From Magnolia sinica (lineage: Eukaryota; Streptophyta; Magnoliopsida; Magnoliales; Magnoliaceae): a stretch of DNA of 64,000 nt. The stretch spans positions 43,717,501-43,781,500 of the forward strand of contig NC_080591.1 of the NCBI RefSeq assembly GCF_029962835.1. The letters are read 5' to 3'. The translations under genes and the position numbers were made by a program. The notes beneath the pieces are model-generated. The model was not told the DNA's origin, did not search any database, and was given only the letters and a program-made list of their open reading frames with translations. Below are positions 10,012-21,800 of this stretch, in pieces (within the stretch, counting starts at the first letter, position 1; each line of letters starts with the position of its first letter).

Positions 10012-12936
10012 TGTAATGACCCGAAAAATTTCATGCCAAGACCTGAGTACTACCTCTCTTTTTTCCTTAGAAGTTATTTATGGGTGAATTAGCGTTAAAC
10101 TCGATTGCTTGTGAAATTAGCATCAATCACTTTAAATTTGATCTGCATGACTCAAAACCTGTAGAATCATTAGCGCTATGTTACTCTGAAATCTGGGATT
10201 CAACGCTAAATCCAGTTGCTCTTGGGAATTTTTAGAAACTTTGGATCGGACCTGGACCGCGCGTCGAAAGTCCGATAGCGATGATCTTAGACAGTTATGG
10301 TCACCATGTTGGACTTGACCATCACCTCAAAAATCAAGATGATCTTAGACAGTTATGGATCGAGTTTCGGTGACCGTTGAATTAAGAGTGATCTGCCATG
10401 GCTGATCTGTAAAGCCGATCTGTACGAAAACTCAGCCTGACCTAGATCCATGGTCAGTGAGCTTAAGTCCGACCGCACGTGGAAAAAGGACCACCGGAAG
10501 TGCTCCGTTGGATCGAGAGAGGCCTGATTTGGTTATAACCTAAGTATACCTTGGCCCTGGGGCTATTTTCATCAATGTTAGGCCTATATATAGACCTTAA
10601 AACCCTCACTCTCTTTTCCATACGAATTTCCTAACCCTAGCTAAGAAAGAGAGAGGAAAAGAGAGAGAAAGTGAGAGAGAAGTTGGTGAATCAATTGAGA
10701 TTCTTTCCTGTTACTCAACATCCTTAAACCATCACTTTTGAATCATTATTCCGGCGATTCTAAGTTCCTTCTTGGGTAAGTTAATCTAACCCTAATCTGT
10801 TTTAGAGCTTAGAATAGTTTATGTGTTGATGTAGCTCATTTCTATTCTTGCCTTAGGTTATCTAGTCGCCGTTGACGAAGACATATCATCTAAATCAGTT
10901 CGGTGCGCTATTTCTGGTTTAAGGTGCGGGCTATATTCATATAGGTTATGGTTTTCAAGGCTTTCAATGTCAGATAATGGTTTATTCTTGTTGTGGGTGC
11001 AATTTTACATGCCAAATGCTATGTTTATCTTGCGTTCCTGATATGTATGTGTTATATTGAGATTTGTGTATTCTATGTATATGTAGGAAGTACCGTATAC
11101 GTATAAAATATGAACATGTGTTTGCCATGATTATTTGTCGTGTACATGTGCTAATTGTATGTGTGACTATTCCTTGGCAAAAGGAATTGTCCAAATGTGT
11201 GTATTCCAACATATGTCATGTATGTTGAACTATGTATTCTAAGTGTTTGTAAAAATGTCTGAATGATCTGATGTGCAGTATATTAACCTAGTATGGGCGT
11301 TGAGAAGCGATTCTCAACTCTCCTATTGGTGTGTATGATTTCCTACATGCAAGTCACATTCTTTGTTATTTAACTTCAAGTATTACTTATGTGTAAATCC
11401 ATGTTGAGTTGATATTCTTCAAATGCTCACATATTGTATGATTTGAATTGTTGTTCCATTTCTATTCTAAATTGTTGACATGAATATCTGTTATAATGGA
11501 ATGCGTTTGGGACTATGAAATAGTCCAGGAAATCGATAATCGGCCTTCAGTTCGTGGCTGAGGTTACTTTCGCCACGAAGGACGTGATTTGACGAACCCG
11601 AGTTGTATTAGAGTTGTCGGCAGTGGTTTGGCCACACGAAGTGTTTGCGCACTCTATGTTGTTCAACCCAACGTGCGCTCATACTAATCGAGTTCATCAA
11701 GTAACCCGATTGTCAGATGTATGTTCACCATGTATGGACGCTATTGTTTGAATCTAGAGTACCAAACCTACCGATGAAATCCCGTTAACCGTTGTACCTT
11801 GATCTGCTAAGACTCATGAGCCAGACATGGTGGTATGGGACACCGTAGTCGAGCTGTCGGCCTACGCTAGGGTGACAAGCCTCCCCGTAGTGACCAGTGA
11901 GCAACCAAACTCGTGAGCCGATTATAGTGGTATGGGACATTATATTCGTGTTGTCGGCCTACATTGATTGGTGACGAGCCCTTTGTAGTGACTTCGAGCA
12001 TACCGGATACTGCATTAGGGCGACGAGCCTTAGAGTAGTGACGAAGGTATGATAGGCATGCATTGATTGGTGACGAGCCCTTTGCAGCGACTTAGAACCA
12101 TATGATCGTATGAGATGCCTAGGATTGACGACCCTAGAATGGATCACCATTGGGAATTGATATGAGGAAAGTACCTTAGCTTCCCAATCCTGCTATATGA
12201 AAAGGAGTAATAACAACTTGTAATCATGTTCATGCACCGCATTTGCATGTGCATGGTAGTCGTTGGTACTGCGAGAGGATGTCATGCGTAACGTGAGATG
12301 AAGACGCAGAGGGAATAAGGCAAGGGCATGCATCATTCTACATACATCCTTGCACTAACAAGAGTAATTAGGACATGTTTGATTGTTCTACTTTATCATT
12401 ACTGCTTGACTGAATTGATAACATGTTAACTTTTGCGATATTGTTCCACTAAGTTGATCACTCACTCCCACGTTCTGGGACGATGTTTAAACACCAACCA
12501 GACTCTGTCTTAGATACAGATATTGATGTGACCCTTGAGGCAGAGCAGGAGTTCGAGGATGATAAGGCCGCATTTTCTTTTATGCAGTTCTCAGGCGGGT
12601 TCATGTGAGTCATGTCCTGATGCGCGGGAATTCTGAGTTTTCTTGTGGGAATAGATGATGTCATTTAATGCTTGTATTTTGTTAGCAACACTTGTAAGTA
12701 TGACCTGGTATGTATACGTATTTCAGGGACTTGCACATGTACACATATGTTTCTTTAAGTCTTCTGCTTACGTTCTTCACTTATCCCTGAATTATGTTTG
12801 TAGTTTGGCTTAATCTATTCCATGTTTTATGTACTTATACAGACAACATACATTCATCATTAAATATGTTGCATAAGTGATGTTTTGAAACTCGGGAGCT
12901 GAGTTATGCTAGACCCCCGAATTTCAGGGCGTTACA
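10012..12936 (+). mobile_element. S1: solo LTR of a Tekay/Del-type chromovirus (2,925 bp)
   Basis: Begins TGTAATGACCC and ends GGGCGTTACA. It is flanked by an exact duplication CTAAA (10,007-10,011 and 12,937-12,941), and removing it restores the LTR of A. The sequence is clearly related along its whole length to the two LTRs of element B. A TATA box (CTATATATAGA) sits near 10,585. No internal region or second LTR exists, so it arose by LTR-LTR recombination. A degenerate repeat block lies at 11,820-12,130. Confidence 0.95.
11820..12130 (+). repeat. Degenerate tandem block inside the LTR family of S1 and B
   Basis: Four or five diverged copies of a unit containing GTGACGAGCC, then a short spacer, then GTAGTGAC, spaced roughly 60-80 bases apart, with GTGGTATGGGACAC interspersed. 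The same block recurs in B's LTRs at about 26,560-26,850 and 35,125-35,420. A related, more diverged piece is in S2 near 22,380-22,470. Confidence 0.75.
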
Positions 12937-13672
12937 CTAAACCTCTTAGCTAGGGCTAAGAGGTGAAGCTTGTAGCGTGATGGGTTGTTTTCTATGCTTT
13001 GATTCATGATTAATTAGTTGAACTATCTTTGATTCTAGTTTGATTAATAGGAATATTCATAGTTTTTAATGGTTTGTTGTGACTTAAATTACAATAGATT
13101 TGCGATAACTTTGAGTATATTCTTTTCATTATTAGGATTGTGAACCTAGGAATCCCTGTTGTTCACCATTGTCTCATGGACATGGTTGGATGACGGAACC
13201 CTTCCTAACGTTCATAATTCTCTTAGATTGGTTATGGATTGGTTAAATTCTATTATTTGCTTTGTCTCATGGGCATGGTTTAGTGATGGAATCAATTCTA
13301 GTCCTCATACCTCTTGTATATTGAAAACTAGATTAAAGGAAGTTCAGATTTAGATTTTAATGAATTATTTTCCAATTGGATGAAGACATGACTATGATTC
13401 CAGTTGTGTTCTTGAGTCAAGCATAGATCTCCCTGATCTCTACAAGTTGATCCCTGGAAACCCTAGTTTCCCACCTTTGAATTTCACAAGTTTTAGTTAA
13501 GTAATTTACAATTATTCTCTTAATTTTTCCTGGTTTAGATTACATCTTCTTCTATTTCTAGTTCTAGTTACTTTCAGATTACGTACAAGGTTTGGTCCCT
13601 GTGGATTCAACCTCAGTCTTACCAAGATTATTACTACATCGTGACCCTACACTTGGGGTTGTGAACACCTGG

Positions 13673-14922
13673 ACTAGCGATTATTGAGTGCTGCATCATA
13701 TGATTGGGTTCCAGCGCTGAACTTATTCTCCTTCAACGACCTAGAGTTAGGTCCTTCTTTGGAAGAGTTGTCTGTTTTGACCAGTCTTCCCTTCTCTCAG
13801 GAGCCATACCTTCCTTCTCTCCAAGTATGGTCTTCAAATTTTGAGGCTTGGTTCGGGTTCTCAGCTCCTCTCCCTATAGTTGAGGATGGTACTGGCGAGT
13901 TCTCCCTGGAGCTCTTATATGATCGATGTTTGTCTGCTCATGGAGGCAATGGATCTGCTCATCAGCCTCAGTGCTTTAATGCATTGATATTTTGTGTCCT
14001 GACAGAGCTGCTCTTCTCAGGATGGCGGCGATCATCTTTAACAGTTCTTTTTTACACTTTTCGCTGCATCCTCTCTCGTCAGAGTATCGTTCCAGTGGTG
14101 CTAGCGGAGCACTTCTTAGGCTTGTCTGAGTGCTTGCTTGGGCAGACTCGCATCCTTAGGGGGTGCTATTCTTTCCTCCAGGTACTTCTCGTTCCACCTC
14201 CTTTTCTCTCATTTTTTTGTGTTTTCTTATTCCTTATGCATGGTCCTTTTTCTTTTTTTAGGTGTGGTTGTGGAAACACCTATTTATGACTCCTCTCCTT
14301 TCCTGGCCTGATTCCCATCGTACTGATGTCCTGTCTTTACTTCTGGACGGGCTTCCTCTTGGTGCCAAGGCCACCGAGTCCCTTTACCGCCACATGTTTT
14401 CTGAGATTCGAGGATGGGAGGTTAGTTAGGAGGCTTTATGGCTCTGTTGAGTGCCTTTAATTTATAATGTTGCTCGTACTCCTCTCCTCCTGCTAGGCTT
14501 TCAAGGCTATTGCTCTTATCACCTGATTTGATTCCTTTGGTAGTTTAGCTTTTAGCAGGACATCCCTGCTTTTTCCCTTTTGGCAGGACATCCCTGCTTT
14601 TTCTTTCTCAGGTTTCGGGCATGCTCCTCTCCCTCTGCGCATGTCGGCTCTTCACTAGCGGATTTAAACTTCGTGGCAGGATTGTCTGGATGCAACTATA
14701 TTGGAGTTTGAGTCTTGGGCTCCTCCTTTAGCGACAATGCCATATCATCAGTGGCTAGCGGAGGAGTCGCTCTACTGCCAGATTCCTAATTGGCACTTGG
14801 CAGATGATGAGGCTGATAGGGACATCTTAGGAGATTCCACTTCTTCCTCTTCAGGGGTTGATGACTCCTTTGAAGAGTTCGAAGAGAGGCCTTTCATTAA
14901 TCCCTCTTTTTTTATCAGCTAA
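13673..14922 (+). pseudogene. PMD-like (plant mobile domain) antisense ORF of element C, part 2
   Basis: Resumes the frame of 3-453 across element A, with one stop (13,676-13,678). The stretch LLSAASYDWVPALNLFSFNDLELGPSLEELSVLTSLPF has the layout of the plant mobile domain, the domain of MAIN/MAIL1 that is also carried by plant transposons. A probable intron (14,182-14,261, CAG/GTACTT to TTTTTTTAG/GTG) joins CYSFLQ to VWLWKHL, a PMD-like continuation. A later exon-like frame (14,680-14,922) ends with an acidic/serine tail and a TAA. It is antisense to the Tat gag-pol of C and just past its integrase, where other Tat elements such as maize Grande carry antisense ORFs. PMD assignment is by pattern, not by search. 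Confidence 0.6.
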
Positions 14923-15121
14923 ACATGGCCACTTCTACGAGGACATGGCTCATCGTCTAGCGGTGTGGTGATATGATGAGAGCATGATAGCGTCCCACCG
15001 ATTGGAGAGAGATGAGGTCTTCTTCCCATGCATGGAGGTTGATAGACCTAGGCAGTAGTTATCGATGTATGAGGGAGGAGAGGGAGGCTTACCGGGCGGT
15101 CTTTGATTCTGCTGGCTGCTG

Positions 15122-15155
<34 letters not shown>

Positions 15156-16077
15156 ATCAGTTTTATAGAAAAAAACATTGCATTTTACAGATGTATACAA
15201 AAGCTTTGAAAGGAAAAGGAATATTTTTGTTTACGCCTTATCTTGTCAGTGTATGTTTGTATTTGGATTTGTGCTTTTGGATGATGGGATTAGAACATTG
15301 AACTCGGCCCACGTCGAATCCGGTATTCTGAGTTGTTTGCTAGAGATCCTAGTTCCCTGAGAGTAACACATACTAGGATCATGCCCCTTGGATTTGGGTA
15401 AAGTCTGATAAAATTATTAATCCAGGACTTACCCCTCCCTTGTGCTTCTTCACTTTGCTTGTTGCCTTAACTTCTTCTATACCTGCACTTTTTTTTCTTT
15501 TTTTTCTTTTTTGTCCATTTTTTCCCATAGCGCCTTTTCAGGTTTTTGCTATGACTGGCCTTCCGGCATTTTTGCCTGTGGCATTATTCAGGATTTTCAC
15601 CACATCCCGAATTTTTGCTCTTGCCTACCCCTTCATAGTTATGCTCTTCTTACCCTTGGTGCCCTTTCAGTTTTTCACCAAGTCCGCTACATGCCTACTG
15701 TTTTTACTCGAGTCGCCCTTTTAGGTCTTCAACTCGCCCTTTCTTACTTAGGCACGTTATCTCTTCTTTTTTTTAGTGCCGAGAGAAACGAGGAGATTTC
15801 CTTCATTGTCGTCCGACTAGCTACCTTTCTGCCTTTGTCTATGATTACAATCGTAAGCTGTTTATTTAGGTCTGGCTATTCTGTTAGGGAAAGTGGGATA
15901 GCTTTGTAGGATTTTTTTTCTTTCTTTTTTTTGAACTATTTTCATTTCTCTCTCTTTTTTTGAAGCTGTATGCTTTTTCTACATATATATATATAGACTT
16001 GTATGGGGTAGGAAAGGTAGGCGTTTTTTTTTTTACCTCAGCTTTATGATTGTAATTATTGACGAAGTTAGGTATGG
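14923..16077. other. Non-coding region between antisense ORF and integrase of element C
   Basis: No convincing gene on either strand; pyrimidine-rich, with open frames that are low-complexity. A (TA)n microsatellite lies at 15,126-15,153 and a short TATATA run near 15,985. Confidence 0.6.
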
Positions 16078-17260
16078 TTACCCGTGATAGATTTTCATGT
16101 TGTCAGCGTTGATGGGCTCTCGAAGATCCTCTCCTCTCAGGTTGGTAAGCCGAAGGGCGCCTCCTAGAAGTACTTTTCGAATGATTAGTGGTCCATCCCA
16201 CGAAGGTTTAAACTTTTCTCTGGGGTCTGGCAAATGCAGCAGTAAAATGCGCTTCATAACCATTTTGCCGAGTTTGAAGCTCCTCTTTTGGACCCTCTTT
16301 TTGTAAGCTCATGCAATCCTCCTTTTGTAGCATTGTGAGTGGCTTAGCGCGCGCATGCACTTTTCATCTGCCAGGTGCAATTGATCATATCCTGCTTGTT
16401 GCCACTCACCTTCCTCGATTTCGCTCTCTAGTAATACTCGAAGAGATGGGATTTTGATTTCGACTAGTAGTACTGCCTCCATTCTGTATGTGAGTTCGAA
16501 AGGAGTTGCACTTGTATCAAACCGTACAGACGTCTGATAAGCCCAAAGTGCATATGGGAGCATTTTCGACCAATCACGATATGTCTTGACCATTTTCTCC
16601 AGTATTCAAATGATTGTTTTGTTTGCAGCTTCGACCCCACCATTCATTTGAGGGTGGTAGGGACTTGATCGATGGCACAGAATTTTAAATTTTTTGAGGA
16701 ACTCGCCCATCCTTTTATTGACGAACGGTGACCCGTTGTCTGTAATGATGGCATGAAGAATCCCGTATCGGCTAATGATGTTGCTTTTCATAAACTTTAT
16801 CACTTGAGATGCTGTGATGGTGGAGTAGGATGTTGCCTCTATCTATTTCATGAAGTAATCTACTACCACCAAGATGTATTCATGTCTGTTTAAAGCTTTT
16901 GGGTTGACCTTCCCGATGATGTCAAGGCTCCATATAGAGAAAGGTCATGGTGTTGTCAGATTATACAGTTCGAAAGTAGGCGCATGAATTTAATTCGCAT
17001 GCTCCTGACAATTGAAGCATTTCATAACGTGTTTGTAGCAGTCTGTCTCCATCGCTAACTAATAATAGCCAAGTCGTATGATCTTTTCTCCATCATATGA
17101 CCATTCATATGTGGACCGCATAGTCCTTCATGGATTTCTGACATAATTTTAGCTGCTTCTGTTTCATCCATGCAACAGAGGAGGACTTGATTAAGGGATC
17201 GCTTATAGAGGGTACCCCTGGTGATCGTGAACTGAGCTGTCAGTCGTTGGATAGTGTGAT
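16078..17260 (-). pseudogene. Integrase of element C (Tat lineage)
   Basis: Read on the minus strand. The zinc finger lies at about 17,030-17,170 (HEGLCGPHMNGH ... then a KCFNCQEHA-like C-x2-C after a frameshift). The catalytic residues are D in WSLDIIG near 16,930, D in ITDNGSPFV near 16,735, and E in GGVEAANKTI near 16,620. The end block FELTYRMEAVLLVEI and the C-terminal DPREKFKPSWDGPLII ... GGALRLTNLRG (16,090-16,220) are Tat-like. In-frame stops occur near 16,595, 16,843 and 17,060. The triad is intact but the frame is broken. Confidence 0.85.
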
Positions 17261-17409
17261 GATTGGTTGATATAGCTCCTACAGGGTATTTTTGATGCTC
17301 GAGATATTCTCTGATGTCTGTGTACCATGGATGGCTGCTTGGGGAGACCTCTGCTTCATCGATTTACAGCAGAAGGCGAGCTCTTCTTGAAGCTCTACGG
17401 TAAGTTCCC

Positions 17410-17866
17410 ACTAAGAATCTCTAGCATTGAGGCAAGGGTGGCAAGGGTGTCTACAAACTAATTTTTGGCATGGGGCATGTAAGAGAATGTGACTTCCTTG
17501 AATTCTTTGGTTAAATTTTCTAGATAGACGTGATAGGGGATTAGCTTTTCATCTTTAGTCCTCCATTCACCTCTTGTCTAGTTGATGATGAGTTGTGAGT
17601 CTCTGAAGACCCACAATCTTTTTACATTGAGGATGATGGCTTCTCTCAGGCCAACAATACATGCTTCATGTTTAGCCACATTGTTGGTGCAATTAAATGC
17701 CAATCGCCTGGAGATAGGGATTGGAACATCGTCGGGAGAATAGAGTATCGCTCCTACTCCACTTCCTTTTGAGTTAGTGACCCCGTTGAAGAAGAGTGTC
17801 CACTCTCCTACCTTCTTTTCTTCTTCTCCCTCGATAAGGTGGATGTCCTCATCGGGAAATAAGGTC
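17410..17866 (-). pseudogene. Second, archaeal-type RNase H (aRNH) of element C
   Basis: The minus strand reads EWTLFFNGVTNSKGSGVGAI, then NNVAKHEACIVGLREAI, LWVFRDSQLIIN, and the tail PHAKN-FVDTLATLASM. This order (FDG..., E, D, then DALATLAS) is the archaeal-like RNase H that Tat elements carry between the ordinary RNase H and integrase. The first catalytic position shows N (FNG) where D is expected, and two stops are present. This domain is the strongest single argument for placing C in Tat. Confidence 0.85.
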
Positions 17867-17867
17867 T

Positions 17868-18290
17868 TTATGGTTGATAATCAGGCAGAGAGTGTGCTAC
17901 TAGGTGGTCAGCCAGTGCTTGGCCCATGATTGCTTTTTGAGTGACATAGGTGATGTAGAACTCCGAAAGTAGCAATTGCCATTTTACCATCCTACCCGTT
18001 AATGCTGGCTTTTCGAACAAGTATTTTAATGGGTCCATGCGAGTAAGCAGAAGGATTGGGTAGGCGATCATGTATTGTCGAAGCCATTGCATTGCCCAGA
18101 CCAAAGTGAGGCATGTTTTCTCTAAGCTGGAATACTTTGATTCGTAGCTAGTGAACTTTCGGCTTAAATAGTAGATCGCTTGTTCCTTTCTTCCTGAAAC
18201 GTCGTGTTGGCCAAGGACACACCCTCTGCTGCTACAGAGATGTAGAGTAACAATGGCCTACCCAATGTAGGTGGCATAAGCACTAGGGGT
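17868..18290 (-). pseudogene. RNase H of element C
   Basis: The minus strand contains VWAMQWLRQYMIAYPILLLTRMDPLKYLFEKP and LTGRMVKWQLLLSEFYITYV followed by GQALADHLVAH. This is the normal gypsy RNase H connection. It follows the RT and directly precedes the aRNH. The upstream part (about 18,110-18,290) is readable only with stops and shifts. Confidence 0.8.
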
Positions 18291-18299
18291 GTTAGCAGG

Positions 18300-18873
18300 G
18301 TACCACTTGATCTTGTCAAAGGTCGCTTGAGAATCGTCGTTCCATTGTTTTGGCAAGTTTTTTCTTAGGAGTTAGAATATGGGCTCATAAATGGGTGTGA
18401 GCTGAGTAATGAATCGACTGATGTTTTGTATTCGCCCAAGGAAGCCCCGAATTTCTTTCTCAGTCCTTAGAGATGGATTTTGATGATTGCTTTTGTCTTA
18501 GTTTCGTCCACCCTGATGCCATCTTCGTTGACGATGAAGCCTAGCAATTTGCCTCCGGTTGCACCGATGATGCATTTTTGTGGATTGAGGCAAAGCTTAA
18601 ACTTTTCTACTCTATCGAAGAGCCTCTTGAGGTCTTTGAAGTGTCCTTCGATTGTGCGAGATTTGACAATCATGTCATCCACATAGACTTTCCTCTCCTT
18701 GTTTATCATGTCATGGAATAGAGCAGTCATGGCTTGCTGATATGGAGCCCTCACATTTTTCAACCTGAATGTCATAACCCGATAGCATAAAGTTCCCAAC
18801 GGTGTGATGAAGGATGTTTTCTCACGGTCTTCAATGGCCATCTTGATTTGATTGTAGCCAAAGAAATTGTTCA
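18300..18873 (-). pseudogene. Reverse transcriptase of element C, C-terminal two thirds
   Basis: The minus strand from the S2 junction downward reads NNFFGYNQIKMAIEDREKTSF, then GTLCYRVMTFRLKNVRAPYQ. The catalytic YVDDMIVKSRTIEGHFKDL is near 18,670, followed by LNPQKCIIGATGGKLLGFIV. The YVDD catalytic box is intact. S2 separates it from the fingers region at 23,236-23,640; the two halves join in frame once S2 and one duplication copy are removed. YVDDM-VKS is typical of Tat. Confidence 0.9.
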
Positions 18874-21800
18874 TGTAACACCCCGTATTTTGCAATGCTC
18901 GGGTGTTACCATTAAAACCAACTTAGCATGAACGTATGTGGGAACACACATAGCATCTGTCAGATCTTCATATATCGTGAAAATAACCTATGTGTGGTCC
19001 ACTTACAAATTTAAAAATGATCTAATTTTTCTTATCAAACCCTACAGTAAATGAAAGGCGTTGGTCAAGATGCAGACCACAATAAATAACTTAGAAAAAT
19101 AATAAAGATAATAACAATGCTCAATAAATCGTGGTTTGGTAATTAGAGATTCACGTGGTGTAGCTCACATTAAATACAAAGCAACCCTAATGTTAGGGTA
19201 TGTAGCAAAATAACGCATAACGAGTAGTCTCACATCCTACACATGGATATAATAATAATAAATAAATAAATAAAGATAAATAAATAACAATGTATATATA
19301 ACAATGATTAAATATATAATAACATAAAAGAATAAGATGGATAGTCCTAATAATCTACAAACTGGGACCCACAACATGATGGAATGCACACCTGTGAGAA
19401 AGTAATAATAAAGTAAAGTAAACAATGGTAGTGGTAATAATGAAATTAATATTTATGTTAATATGTGGTTAGTAATATGCTATGAAAGTCTTAAAAATGA
19501 TCCATTAGGACCTTTGGACTGTTGGTGCTCGAACCAAAATTGATCCGACCATCGAATCAACGCAGTCGACACTTAAAGGATGTAAATCAAGTTGCGGGCC
19601 CCACCTGGACCTTGGATCTGCCCCGTCTTCGGTAAAAGGCTATGACAGGGACCTCCAGAATGGAATGAACGGAGTGGATTTCATGAAAACAATCAAGAAG
19701 ACCCCACACTATAGTGGTTGTACATGTGGAGTACGTGCACCTGACGTGCACCAAACCTACCTGCCCGGTCAAAACAGCTTGACTTGAAATTTTCAAAGGG
19801 GGAAACTCGTTCCTTCCCTTTTCGACTTCCCACCCGCAGCCGTTTAAAACGGACTGCTTCCGTTTGAGTGAGATAGAGCCCACCTTCACTGCCCAGATAG
19901 AAGATCTGAGCCGTTCATCTTGTCAAGAATTAAGATTCGAACGAACCGTATGTGGTCCCACCTGCCGGTGTGCACCTACACGCACACGAGAAGAGACGCA
20001 AACCGACCATACAAAACACTTGTTTCTGAAAGCAGAAACTGTTTGCTCAGCTGTCACGATCTGAGTGCGCCCCTCAGGCTCAAATCTTGCTCATTCGTTG
20101 AGGTCAATCCTAGCCATCCAAAGGCTCTCCACGTGGGAGTGGATTTTTGCCCACAGGAAGCTAAAACCGTGGCCAGTTTCGGCCTTGCAAGGCGTATTTC
20201 AAGACGGTTTTCAGCTAGGGCGATCTTGGCCATTTGGTTCCGATCGTATGGCTGTTAGGAAGTTAGAGTTGCAATAAGAAGGGAGAGAAAACAACTCCCT
20301 CCTATCCCTTGCAAAGACCTAAGGAAAATTGCCGAAAGCTTCCTCCAGCGAACCCACCAGTCTAATCTCTTCAGAGCTTCGATGAAGCTTATCTGGAAGC
20401 TTTATACGGTCCATATGGACCATCTGAAAGAAAGAAAATGGAGGAAGAAGAGCTAGAAGGAGAACGCCATTAATGGCAGCTTCTTCTTCCTCGTTAGAGC
20501 AGCACTGCCTGTCCGAGTCTGGGTCCGTTCCAACCCTCTTGAGCTCCCAAACTGGAGGAAGAATGGAGAGAGAGAGGTGGTGGAGATGACACTGCTGCTA
20601 TTGCTGCTGCCATTACCGCACCACTCAAGCTGGTGGGCCGTACGCTGCCAGTTGGTGGGCCAGACCATCAGTCCATCACACATCACAGTAGTATGGTCCA
20701 CCTGGGTTATAGATCTGTCTAAATGTTTGGCTCTCTGTCCTATTTTGATCATCAGAAACTGATGTGCAGAGTAGATCTCTCACTGGAACCTCCATGGGGC
20801 ATAGCTTCCAACCACAGGGACTTCACATGGGCCCATAACCCACACGTCCCATTCACCCTACCCTAAAGATACGTACAACAATCTGGATGGCCAGGTGGGA
20901 CCCACTATGGAGAGATCACATCCAACCTTTCATACTCGTAGCACCAATCGGACGGTCGTGCTCAATATGGTCCACATCCAGTGAGCCGTAATGTGGACTG
21001 AAAACTAGGCTTTCAGATGGGAATGGCTGGGCCGTGAAGACAGGTTTCAGCTATGCATGTTGTGGACCCAAAGCTAGCCCACGTTCTGGGCTGAGATTGG
21101 TCCAAAGATTGGGGCTGGAACTGTTCCTTTTATGGGCCTCTATCTGGGCTCGAAATGAACTAAAAATAGCCGATAAACGGGTTTGCATATGGGCTGAAAT
21201 CGGGTCCCTAGCTAGATGAGCTGTAACTTGCACTGAAACCAGCCCTTACGCGGACCGTGATCTGGGCTGAAACCAGTCTCTTGTTTGGGCCACGTGATGG
21301 GCTGAAATCAGCCCAAACTCAGGCCCTTTTGAAACCTCAGTAAGCCTCACATGCAACAATGCTAGTGGGCCGCACCATGTAAAGTCTGGTGGGCCCCGTT
21401 CAGTTGGAAATGGCCCATTGGGCCGTGGTAGGTTGGGCCAGGGACGGCCTAACTCGGCTCCACTTTGGGCTTCGATGGGACCCAACTACTCAGGCCCTAG
21501 TGTGAGATAGTTTGGGCCTCATTTGGGTAGCAATATAAGGCCATGTCCAGGCCCAGTTCACACCCCATCTTTGGGGACATTTCAGGCCTAACGCAGGTCC
21601 CATTGATTGTGTCATGATTGGCAGACCTGGCAACCCTGAACCGGGCCCATGTCCCCTTAATCATCAAGTCATGGCTAGCCCTATTCATCCCAAAGGTGGA
21701 AAAGCCTTCTAACACAAGCTATTATATTAGAAATAACTTTAGGGAGGTACTACGTGATATCAGGCAACAAGGTACTCACGATCACTCAAATCAAGGAAAG

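Larger units (their letters stand above)
454..13667 (+). mobile_element. Element A: Athila-lineage Ty3/gypsy LTR retrotransposon with 5-bp target duplication
   Basis: Two LTRs (454-2574; 8614-13,667, the latter split by S1) both start TGTTGAG and end TGTGAACA. The element is flanked by an exact duplication CCTGG at 449-453 and 13,668-13,672. A tRNA-Asp-like primer-binding site follows the 5' LTR and a purine-rich tract precedes the 3' LTR. Gene order is gag, protease, RT, RNase H, integrase. The protease motif LDLGASVN, the RT motif FVDDFSVFG and the tRNA-Asp primer site fit Athila. Without S1 and its duplication it measures about 10.3 kb. All ORFs have stops or frameshifts, so it is non-autonomous today. 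I see no env-like ORF. Confidence 0.95.
8614..13667 (+). repeat. 3' LTR of element A, split by solo LTR S1
   Basis: TGTTGAGGGTC to TGTGAACA. Matches the 5' LTR, with S1 (10,012-12,936) inserted about 1.4 kb in, right after the TATA/leader part. TATA box at 9837-9844. Confidence 0.95.

Noticed and set aside
15440-15909. Two overlapping ORFs of 94 and 155 codons on the plus strand
   Set aside because: Low-complexity phenylalanine/leucine-rich translations of a pyrimidine-rich region, with no family resemblance; part of the decayed 3' region of element C.
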